A stretch of 5,015 bases of DNA from Bifidobacterium breve (GTDB taxonomy: Bacteria; Actinomycetota; Acidimicrobiia; Acidimicrobiales; Ilumatobacteraceae), in NCBI GenBank assembly GCA_945896935.1, contig CAMDER010000128.1, positions 1 to 5,015 on the forward strand, read 5' to 3'. A program made the position numbers and the translations under genes. This document shows positions 1 through 5,015 of this stretch, piece by piece; within the stretch, counting starts at the first letter, position 1, and the number at the start of each line of letters is the position of its first letter. A model generated the notes under the pieces. The model was not told the origin of the DNA, made no database searches, and saw nothing but the letters and a program-made list of their open reading frames with translations.

Positions 1-402
1 TCTCACGAACAGTTCAAAGCTTCAGTTCTCGGAGCATACGAACGGGGGGAGCGATCGATTTCGTTACCGCGTCTGCGCCGTTTGGCCGATTTTTACGATG
101 TACCGATCGAGCAGTTATTGCCCAAAGAAGCACAACTTGACGATGGGCGCTCTGTCGCGGTTTCGACAAAGTTGGCTATCGATTTAGTGAAGTTGGCAAC
201 AATTGATGGCGCGGGTTTCGCGACGTTGTCGCGGTATCTCTCGATGATCCAGGTTCAGCGCGGAGACTTCAATGGCAAGGTTCTGACAGTTCGGGCCGAC
301 GATGTGCGGGCGATAGCCGTCATGCTTGATGTCGCCATTGATGATGTTCGAGCGCACCTTCAAGAAATTGGCGTTCTGTTTCAAATATCGCCGAGAACAT
401 AA
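1..402 (+). CDS. bldD: BldD-like XRE-family transcriptional regulator, 5'-truncated by window edge
   Basis: A DNA-binding regulator of the BldD type. In Streptomyces, BldD is a c-di-GMP-controlled repressor of developmental genes. The frame is open from base 1 and gives 133 residues. From the known length of Streptomyces BldD (about 167 residues), roughly 30 N-terminal residues lie outside the window. Visible are the second half of the helix-turn-helix domain (VLGAYERGER, then LRRLADFYDVPIEQLLP) and a C-terminal domain carrying RGD-X8-RADD at window residues 87-101. This fits the RXD-X8-RXXD c-di-GMP-binding signature of BldD exactly. The TTG at 82 is not the real start, because HTH homology runs unbroken to the window edge. 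The stop (TAA, 400-402) overlaps the hemW ATG. The C-terminus is a little shorter than in Streptomyces. Family membership is firm; strict orthology and a developmental role are inference. Confidence 0.8.
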   Translation, partial: SHEQFKASVLGAYERGERSISLPRLRRLADFYDVPIEQLLPKEAQLDDGRSVAVSTKLAIDLVKLATIDGAGFATLSRYLSMIQVQRGDFNGKVLTVRADDVRAIAVMLDVAIDDVRAHLQEIGVLFQISPRT

Positions 403-1487
403 TGCGCGCAACTGCCGAAAATGCGGGTTACGGCGCTTACGTTCATATTCCGTTTTGTCGCCATCGTTGTGACTATTGCGCCTTTGCAACCTTCACCGAT
501 CGTGATCACATCATCGAGAAATATCTTGACTCATTGGCGACCGAAATATCGCGAGCAGTTGCGCAGGGCATGCCGACGGCAACATCAATTTTTGTCGGAG
601 GTGGAACTCCTACACGTGTTCCGCCGGACGCTTTGATGAAAGTTCTGTCACATATTCCAACGACGGGCGACGCTGAAATAACCATTGAATGCAACCCCGA
701 CGACATCACGAGTGAGATGTTGCACATTTTCCGTGATGGTGGGGTTAATCGCCTGAGTTTTGGGGTGCAGTCAATGCAAACCCATGTTCTGCAATCGCTA
801 GGACGAACTCATAATCCGGCAAACGTTGAAAAGTCCGTTGAACTAGCTCGGCACGCGGGATTTGCCGATATTAATCTCGACATCATTTATGGTGTCCATG
901 GCGAATCTGTTGCCGATTGGGCCGCAACGGTTGCATCGGTTGTGCAACTTGAGCCAACCCATATCTCGGCCTATGGACTCACCGTTGAAGGGGGGACACC
1001 ACTTGCTGATGATCCCAGCCGACATCCCGATGATGATGTTCAGGCCGAGATGTACGAGGTCGTTGACGATTTGTTGACAGCAGCAGGCATGGAGAACTAC
1101 GAGGTTTCCAATTGGTCGTTGCCTGGGCGAGAGTGCCAACACAATCGTTTGTATTGGTTTCAAGGTAACTATGCCGGATTCGGCAGTGCGGCGCACGCGC
1201 ATCACGATGGGCGACGTTCGTGGAATGTGCGCACACCTGATCGATTTATTGAATTGATTGAGTCTGCTCAAAGCGCTGAATCGTCTAATGAAATTCTTGA
1301 TGGCGATGCCCGACGTATCGAGGGATTGCAGTTGGCCTTACGTATGCGTGAAGGAGTTCCCGTTGATTCGTTTAGCGCAAGTGACCTTGAACTGATGAGC
1401 GAATTGGTGCTGGTCGATAACGGGCAAGTTACTTTGACTCGTGCGGGCCGACTGATGGCCAATGAAGTCGCCCTGCGATTGCGATAG
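402..1487 (+). CDS. hemW: HemW, radical SAM heme chaperone (formerly annotated as oxygen-independent coproporphyrinogen III oxidase-like)
   Basis: A cytoplasmic radical-SAM protein of the HemW group, which binds heme and is thought to deliver it to respiratory enzymes; it is not the true oxidase HemN. The 361 residues fit the family length (about 380). Residues 19-26 read CRHRCDYC, the CX3CX2C motif that holds the [4Fe-4S] cluster, followed by F28. GGGTPT at 66-71 is the SAM-binding glycine motif, and ECNPDD and SFGVQS follow in the usual order. HNRLYW at 247-252 matches the HNxxYW motif that separates HemW from HemN, within a typical GFGSAAHAH stretch. The C-terminal domain ends in the expected VTLTRAGRLMANEV. 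The ATG overlaps the upstream stop (TAATG) and has no clear Shine-Dalgarno of its own, so translational coupling to the BldD-like gene is likely. The stop is TAG at 1485-1487. Confidence 0.95.
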   Translation: MRATAENAGYGAYVHIPFCRHRCDYCAFATFTDRDHIIEKYLDSLATEISRAVAQGMPTATSIFVGGGTPTRVPPDALMKVLSHIPTTGDAEITIECNPDDITSEMLHIFRDGGVNRLSFGVQSMQTHVLQSLGRTHNPANVEKSVELARHAGFADINLDIIYGVHGESVADWAATVASVVQLEPTHISAYGLTVEGGTPLADDPSRHPDDDVQAEMYEVVDDLLTAAGMENYEVSNWSLPGRECQHNRLYWFQGNYAGFGSAAHAHHDGRRSWNVRTPDRFIELIESAQSAESSNEILDGDARRIEGLQLALRMREGVPVDSFSASDLELMSELVLVDNGQVTLTRAGRLMANEVALRLR

Positions 1488-1522
1488 GAAAAGTTGACTG
1501 GCGCGCCTCAAATATGGCGACC

Positions 1523-1544
1523 GTGGGGTGGGAGAGGACCCCGC
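1523..1544 (+). other. GC-rich hairpin in the hemW-tRNA spacer
   Basis: The arms GTGGGGT (1523-1529) and ACCCCGC (1538-1544) pair over 7 bp with one G-T wobble, around an 8-base purine loop. No T-run follows, so this is not a canonical intrinsic terminator. It lies 35 bases after the hemW stop and could still mark the end of the hemW transcript, or be incidental structure. The rest of the spacer holds an imperfect palindrome at 1494-1511 (TTGA...GGCGCGCC...TCAA) of unknown meaning. Confidence 0.35.
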
Positions 1545-1552
1545 ACAGGCTG

Positions 1553-1558
1553 TAGGGT
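1553..1558 (+). promoter_or_regulatory. Candidate -10 element for tRNA-Val
   Basis: TAGGGT fits the TANNNT actinobacterial -10 pattern and lies 12 bases before the first base of the tRNA. Transcription would then begin near 1565 with a short 5' leader for RNase P to remove. No convincing -35 hexamer lies 16-18 bases upstream. The TTGACT at 1494-1499 is too far away to pair with it. Read-through from hemW is the alternative. Confidence 0.35.
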
Positions 1559-1570
1559 AAGACTGCTTTT

Positions 1571-1647
<77 letters not shown>

Positions 1648-1679
1648 AAAGCCCCACCACGGTGGGGTTTTGTGTTTTT
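1648..1679 (+). terminator. Rho-independent terminator of tRNA-Val
   Basis: Starts directly after the encoded CCA. The stem pairs 1648-1657 (AAAAGCCCCA followed by the loop-side C) with 1662-1671 through six Watson-Crick GC/AT pairs, one G-T and three A-T pairs, closing a CACG tetraloop at 1658-1661. The 3' side runs into TTTTGTGTTTTT. It separates the BldD/hemW/tRNA side from the oxygenase gene, which must therefore have its own promoter in 1680-1740. Confidence 0.88.
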
Positions 1680-1728
1680 CAGGGTGCTTTTCTGAGGACG
1701 AGTACTGGAATCTGCCTCATTGGGCGGT

Positions 1729-1734
1729 TAGACA
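1729..1734 (+). promoter_or_regulatory. Tentative -10 element for the carotenoid oxygenase gene (possible leaderless start)
   Basis: TAGACA ends 6 bases before the ATG at 1741, which would place transcription start at or next to the start codon. The last base deviates from TANNNT. CTGGAA at 1705-1710 is a weak -35 candidate. No Shine-Dalgarno is placed well: AAGAG at 1734-1738 is only 2 bases from the ATG. The upstream terminator requires a promoter somewhere in this 60-base gap, but the exact element is uncertain. Confidence 0.3.
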
Positions 1735-1740
1735 AGAGCC

Positions 1741-3105
1741 ATGACCACATTGTCTGATGCCGTCGGCAAGAACGTTTACCTCTCGGGAAATTACGCTCCC
1801 GTATCTGAAGAAGTCACCGCCTTCGATTTACATGTCGTTGGTGAGTTGCCTCCAGAGTTAAACGGACGGTACTTACGTAACGGACCCAACCCGATTGCTG
1901 GGGTTGATCCAGCAACTCACCACTGGTTTGTGGGCGATGGAATGGTGCACGGCATTCGATTACGAGAAGGACGCGCCGAGTGGTATCGCAATCGTTATGT
2001 CGGATCAACGGCAGTGAATGCAACTAAGGGTTTGCCCGATATCGCTGGCCGAAATTGGAACAACTCTCCGACCGGACCTAACACCAACGTCGGTTCATTT
2101 GCCGGCACCACTTGGGCGATGGTTGAAGCGGGTGCATGCCCAGTGGAGTTGTCGTACGAATTAGAAACCGTTGGCCATAATGACTTTTTTGGAACATTGC
2201 CTGGTGCATTCACTGCGCATCCAAAAATTGATCCGGTCACCGGCGAGATGCATGCCATCGTTTATGCGTGGGCCGAATGGATGGATCATGTGCAGTATGT
2301 GCGGGTTGGTGCAGACGGTCGCGTGAATCGCACGGTCGATATTCCATTGCCGGGTATGTCGATGGTGCACGACATGTCAATCACCAATCGTTACGTTGTC
2401 GTTTACGATCAACCAGTACTGGTTGACTTCGATCTCGCTTTCGCTGGTCGTTTCCCCTTCAGATGGAATGCCGAGTATGGCAATCGAGTTGGACTCATGC
2501 CGCGAGAAGGCACTGCAGCCGACATCGTGTGGGTTGATGTCCCGGTGGGTTATGTATTTCATCCGATGAATGCCTACGACACGCCGGACGGCAAAGTTGT
2601 GCTTGACGTGTGTTTTTACGACCTGATGATGCGTGATGATTTGCTCGGTCCATTCGGCGACGCAGTGTCGCGACTGATGCGCTGGGAGATTGATCCGATT
2701 ACCAAGCGAGTGTCGGTCACCACGATTGACTCATCGGTGAATGAATTCCCGCGACATCGAGGATCGCTCACTGGCCAGATGTATCAATACGGCTATTGCG
2801 CTCAGATTGATACAGGCTCAATGCATTGGCCAACTGTGAAACACGACCTCGTCACCGGAGAGCGCAAAGTCTTTGATCATGGCGTTTCGCGAGCAGCAGG
2901 TGAGCCAGTATTTGTTGCGCGACCTGGAAGCAGCGTTGAGGATGATGGCTGGTTAGTGACCTTCGTGCACGACGGATCGAATGACTCAACTGAATTTGTT
3001 GTACTTGATGCGCAGGACTTTGATCGGGGCTATGTGGCACAAGTGAAGTTGCCCGCACGTGTTCCGTTTGGCTTTCACGGCAACTGGGCACCCGACCGCA
3101 ATTAA
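1741..3105 (+). CDS. Carotenoid cleavage oxygenase family protein (RPE65/CCD/lignostilbene dioxygenase superfamily)
   Basis: A non-heme iron(II) oxygenase that splits a C=C bond of a carotenoid, apocarotenoid or stilbene-type substrate with O2 to give aldehydes or ketones. The 454 residues are slightly short for the seven-bladed propeller family (the cyanobacterial enzyme ACO has about 490). All four iron ligands are visible: H160 (AHPKIDP), H210 (VHDMSIT), H274 (FHPMNAYD) and H446 (GFHGNW). Their spacing follows that of ACO. The second-shell glutamates are also present: E129 (VEAGACPVEL), E335 (NEFPRH) and E388 (GEPVF). The N-terminal LPPELNGRYLRNGPNP and HWFVGDGMVHG are typical of the family. 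No signal peptide is seen. The ATG at 1741 leads directly into the homologous region. Cleavage position and substrate cannot be read from the sequence. Its stop lies one base from the stop of the convergent reductase. Confidence 0.93.
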   Translation: MTTLSDAVGKNVYLSGNYAPVSEEVTAFDLHVVGELPPELNGRYLRNGPNPIAGVDPATHHWFVGDGMVHGIRLREGRAEWYRNRYVGSTAVNATKGLPDIAGRNWNNSPTGPNTNVGSFAGTTWAMVEAGACPVELSYELETVGHNDFFGTLPGAFTAHPKIDPVTGEMHAIVYAWAEWMDHVQYVRVGADGRVNRTVDIPLPGMSMVHDMSITNRYVVVYDQPVLVDFDLAFAGRFPFRWNAEYGNRVGLMPREGTAADIVWVDVPVGYVFHPMNAYDTPDGKVVLDVCFYDLMMRDDLLGPFGDAVSRLMRWEIDPITKRVSVTTIDSSVNEFPRHRGSLTGQMYQYGYCAQIDTGSMHWPTVKHDLVTGERKVFDHGVSRAAGEPVFVARPGSSVEDDGWLVTFVHDGSNDSTEFVVLDAQDFDRGYVAQVKLPARVPFGFHGNWAPDRN

Positions 3106-3106
3106 T

Positions 3107-4096
3107 TCAGCGGGCGTTATCGCCGAAGCGGTATTCGTAGGTCAACTCGTCAATACGAGCTTTGATTCCAGCATCAATGGGATTTCCTACGGCAGCGACG
3201 GGGTCAGCGATCTGGTCAGGTCGGCTTGCACCAATGATCGGAGACGTAATCGTTGGGTTGGCGAGCACCCACTGCACTGCAAGCGTTGCCATTGAGACGC
3301 CAGCCTCTTTGGCAATCGGGCGCAGTTGGTCGACGGTGTCAAACATGCGGTTGTGCCAGTACCTGTCTTGGTAGCGCCCAGCAGCGAATCCGAGTGTGAA
3401 ACGACTGCCTTCGGTCGGAGCACCGCGTAAGTGCTTGCCACTTAAGAATCCACCTGCGAGTGGGTTGTAGGGAATAACTGCGATGTTTTCTTCGGCACAC
3501 AACGGGAAGAGTTCGCGCTCATTTTCGCGAAACAACATGTTGTAACGCGGCTGCACACTTTCAAAACCACTGACGCCCAAAACTTCGGCACGCCCAACCG
3601 AGCGAGCAAGTTGGTATGCCAGCACGTTCGAGCATCCGACATAACGAACTTTGCCCGACTTCACAAGATCGTCCATAGCGGTCAGAGTTTCATCAATGCG
3701 AGTTTCGGCATCCCACGAATGCACTTGATATAAGTCGATGTAGTCGGTGCCGAGGCGCTTCAGTGAAATTTCCACTGAGCGCATGATGTTGTGACGCGAG
3801 TTGCCGGCTTCCCAAGCCTTTTTGCCAGTCGGGAAAAAGCACTTTGTCGCAACAATGAAATCTTCGCGGCGACCCTTGAGCCACTTGCCAACAATCTCTT
3901 CGGTTCGGCCGAACAGTTCTGGCGGAGCGCCGAGCGGGTACATGTCGGCGGTGTCGATGAAGTCGATACCTGCAACGGCAGCGGCATCCATAATGGCGAA
4001 CGATGTGTCTTCATCACATTGATAACCAAATGTCATCGTGCCAAGGCACAGGCGGGAAACTTTGAGGCCGGTACGACCAAAACGAACATGTTGCAT
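3107..4096 (-). CDS. Aldo/keto reductase
   Basis: A soluble NAD(P)H-dependent reductase with a TIM-barrel fold that interconverts carbonyls and alcohols. The 329 residues are normal for bacterial members. The start MQHVRFGRTGLKVSRLCLGTMTFG is classic. The catalytic tetrad is complete: D48 and Y53 (FIDTADMYP), K85 (VATKC) and H126 (LYQVHSWD). GCSN and QPRYNML match segments that contact the nicotinamide, and IIGASRPDQI at 287-296 matches the loop that binds the cofactor adenine end; its arginine suggests NADPH without proving it. The physiological substrate is not predictable. The gene converges on the carotenoid oxygenase with a one-base gap and diverges from the transporter. Start choice: ATG at 4096-4094 lies 6 bases after TAAGGT, which can be read either as a -10 box (leaderless mRNA) or, through AAGG, as a weak ribosome binding site. 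A perfect inverted repeat covers this start. Confidence 0.95.
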   Translation of the reverse strand: MQHVRFGRTGLKVSRLCLGTMTFGYQCDEDTSFAIMDAAAVAGIDFIDTADMYPLGAPPELFGRTEEIVGKWLKGRREDFIVATKCFFPTGKKAWEAGNSRHNIMRSVEISLKRLGTDYIDLYQVHSWDAETRIDETLTAMDDLVKSGKVRYVGCSNVLAYQLARSVGRAEVLGVSGFESVQPRYNMLFRENERELFPLCAEENIAVIPYNPLAGGFLSGKHLRGAPTEGSRFTLGFAAGRYQDRYWHNRMFDTVDQLRPIAKEAGVSMATLAVQWVLANPTITSPIIGASRPDQIADPVAAVGNPIDAGIKARIDELTYEYRFGDNAR

Positions 4097-4102
4097 GTTC
4101 GT
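4082..4102. repeat. Perfect 9-3-9 inverted repeat across the reductase start codon (operator-like)
   Basis: The arms ACGAACATG (4082-4090) and CATGTTCGT (4094-4102) are exact reverse complements around TTG. The repeat begins one base inside the candidate -10 of the reductase and covers its ATG and first codons (M-Q-H-V-R). In DNA this geometry suits a dimeric repressor that blocks initiation. In a transcript starting upstream of 4102 it would form a 9-bp hairpin with the AUG at the edge of the loop. No cognate regulator is encoded nearby. It is not the actinobacterial LexA box, because the CGAAC and GTTCG half sites are 9 bases apart instead of 4. Confidence 0.6.
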
Positions 4103-4108
4103 ACCTTA
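4103..4108 (-). promoter_or_regulatory. Candidate -10 element of the aldo/keto reductase (leaderless start)
   Basis: On the minus strand TAAGGT fits TANNNT, with 6 bases to the ATG, so the start codon would be at the expected transcription start. The region 17 bases upstream (CTGTCC, 4131-4126) resembles a -35 only weakly. AAGG inside the same hexamer could instead serve as a Shine-Dalgarno at about 7 bases spacing, and the two readings cannot be separated by eye. Confidence 0.45.
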
Positions 4109-4176
4109 GATGAATGACACCTGGAGGACAGAGTTAAAAGTTTGGAAGAAGGCTCGTCTCACGGTCGATGTCGTGC

Positions 4177-4182
4177 TAACCA
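4177..4182 (+). promoter_or_regulatory. Tentative -10 element of the EamA-type transporter gene
   Basis: TAACCA ends 6 bases before the GTG at 4189, the same geometry as for the reductase and oxygenase. The terminal T of TANNNT is missing and no good -35 is visible. No purine-rich ribosome binding site precedes the GTG, so a leaderless transcript is the simplest reading, with low certainty. Confidence 0.25.
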
Positions 4183-4188
4183 TCAATT

Positions 4189-5015
4189 GTGGAAATTTTG
4201 CTTGCCGCCGCCGCTGCACTTGTTTATGGGGTGGGCGACTATTGCGGTGGACGAGCAACACGAAAAATTGACAGTTTGGTTGTGACCTGTGCGGGACAAA
4301 TTTTTAGTTTGATGTTGTTGGGAGTTTTTCTGGCAGTTCTTGGTGATCCAACGCCGGGGCTACATGACTGGTTGTGGGGTGCTGCTGGCGGAGTTGGTGG
4401 GTTTATTGGACTGACGTTTTTCTATTACGCGTTAGCAAATGGGTCGATGACAATAGTTGCTCCACTTGCTGCAGTAGTGAGTGCATCTCTTCCCATTGGT
4501 GCCGGTTTGTTTCTGGGTGATCGTCCGTCAGTCATTGCCTACATCGGAATAGTGATCGCGATCGTGGGGATCGCGTTAGTGACAGGGGCATTAGGAACTG
4601 CGCATGCACCAACCAAGATCAAAATCGTTGGCGTTGCGGCGTTGGCGGGTTGCGGATTTGGCTGGATGTTTGTGTGCCTTGATCGCACATCTTCTGACTC
4701 GGGAATGTGGCCACTGCTCGCTGCCCGAATCGCGTCAATCTCTATCGCGGTCACAGTCATCTTAATTCGACGTCGCTCAGGGCTGGGTAAAGGCCGTATC
4801 CCGGCGATCGCCTTGTGGGCTGGATTTTTTGATATGGGAGCGAATGTGTTGTTTATTTACGCAAATCGCCAAGGGATGTTGTCTTTGGTTTCGGTGATCA
4901 CGGCGTTGTATCCCGTCAGCACCATCGTGTTGGCCCTGCGACTCGATCATGAAAAAGCCAATCGCTCGCAATTCGTGGGTATGGCGTGCGCCGCATTGGC
5001 TCTGGTCTTTGTGAG
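4189..5015 (+). CDS. EamA/DMT-superfamily transporter, 3'-truncated by window edge
   Basis: An inner-membrane protein of the drug/metabolite transporter superfamily; the substrate is unknown. The frame is open from GTG 4189 to the window end (275 residues). It is very hydrophobic, with about ten predicted helices in two similar halves (roughly residues 3-21, 31-51, 62-82, 86-109, 115-135, 147-164, 174-193, 204-223, 231-250, 261-275). The first half ends with YYALANGSMTIVAPLAAVVSA...FLGDRPS and the second with IYANRQGMLSLVSVITALYP...HEKANRSQFVG, the hallmark helix 3-4 and 8-9 segments of EamA repeats. Family length is about 280-300, so only the end of helix 10 and a short tail are missing. Start choice: an in-frame TAA at 4177-4179 leaves GTG 4189 as the first usable start. 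The gene is divergent from the reductase with 92 bases between them. Confidence 0.88.
   Translation, partial: MEILLAAAAALVYGVGDYCGGRATRKIDSLVVTCAGQIFSLMLLGVFLAVLGDPTPGLHDWLWGAAGGVGGFIGLTFFYYALANGSMTIVAPLAAVVSASLPIGAGLFLGDRPSVIAYIGIVIAIVGIALVTGALGTAHAPTKIKIVGVAALAGCGFGWMFVCLDRTSSDSGMWPLLAARIASISIAVTVILIRRRSGLGKGRIPAIALWAGFFDMGANVLFIYANRQGMLSLVSVITALYPVSTIVLALRLDHEKANRSQFVGMACAALALVFV

Noticed and set aside
82..402. TTG at 82 as the start of the regulator gene
   Set aside because: Clear helix-turn-helix homology continues upstream in frame to base 1, so the gene enters from outside the window.
843..1271. 142-codon open frame on the minus strand inside hemW
   Set aside because: It lies wholly opposite a strongly supported gene, resembles no known family, and is explained as the antisense shadow of hemW codons.
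402..1487. True oxygen-independent coproporphyrinogen III oxidase (HemN)
   Set aside because: The HNxxYW motif, the length and the missing HemN-type N-terminal extension point to HemW.
1494..1499. TTGACT as -35 of a tRNA promoter
   Set aside because: No -10-like hexamer lies 16-18 bases downstream (GCGACC is found there), and TAGGGT at 1553 is far too distant.
3096..3113. Bidirectional terminator between oxygenase and reductase
   Set aside because: Only a 4-bp CCGC/GCGG stem with a 10-base loop can be drawn, with no T-run on either side.
4082..4102. Actinobacterial LexA/SOS box
   Set aside because: CGAAC and GTTCG half sites are present, but they are 9 bases apart instead of the 4 required by the CGAAC-N4-GTTCG consensus.
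3791..4117. 108-codon open frame on the plus strand opposite the aldo/keto reductase start
   Set aside because: The reductase reading has the full catalytic tetrad, while this frame shows no domain or motif, so it is a shadow.
4114..4127. BldD-binding site in the reductase/transporter intergenic region
   Set aside because: Only a left half (TGACAC) fits the BldD consensus; the symmetric right half is missing.
4539..4971. Minus-strand open frames inside the transporter gene
   Set aside because: They are low-complexity antisense readings of hydrophobic codons; the plus strand encodes a recognisable EamA protein.

Overview
The window looks like chromosomal DNA of a moderate-GC member of the Actinomycetota. 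The main evidence is a BldD-type regulator at the left edge with the full cyclic-di-GMP signature. A tRNA-Val(GAC) of actinobacterial type and likely leaderless genes agree with this. The N-terminal wording of the BldD-like protein recalls Acidimicrobiia and their aquatic relatives, but that finer placement is an impression and not a proof.

Layout, left to right: (1) 1-402 (+), the 3' part of a BldD-like transcription factor gene, cut by the window start. (2) 402-1487 (+), a complete hemW (radical-SAM heme chaperone), whose start codon overlaps the stop of the previous gene by one base. (3) 1488-1570, a short spacer with a GC-rich hairpin and a possible -10 element. (4) 1571-1647 (+), tRNA-Val(GAC) with encoded CCA, followed directly by a strong intrinsic terminator. 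(5) 1741-3105 (+), a complete carotenoid cleavage oxygenase with all four iron-binding histidines and the three second-shell glutamates. (6) 3107-4096 (-), a complete aldo/keto reductase that converges on the oxygenase with a single base between the stop codons. (7) 4097-4188, a divergent promoter region; next to it a perfect 9-3-9 inverted repeat lies over the reductase start codon. (8) 4189-5015 (+), an EamA/DMT-type 10-helix membrane transporter, missing its last few residues at the window end. The longest stretch without a gene is under 100 bases.

The genes do not form one pathway. The BldD-like gene and hemW are likely translationally coupled. The tRNA and its terminator insulate that unit from the oxygenase. 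The oxygenase would release aldehydes or ketones from carotenoids (or stilbenes), and the facing reductase could in principle reduce such carbonyls, but this link rests only on position. I see no mobile element, CRISPR array, phage gene or clear novel system. The signals most worth a second look are the operator-like palindrome at the reductase start, the BldD/hemW coupling with its conserved c-di-GMP motif, and the repeated absence of Shine-Dalgarno sequences.
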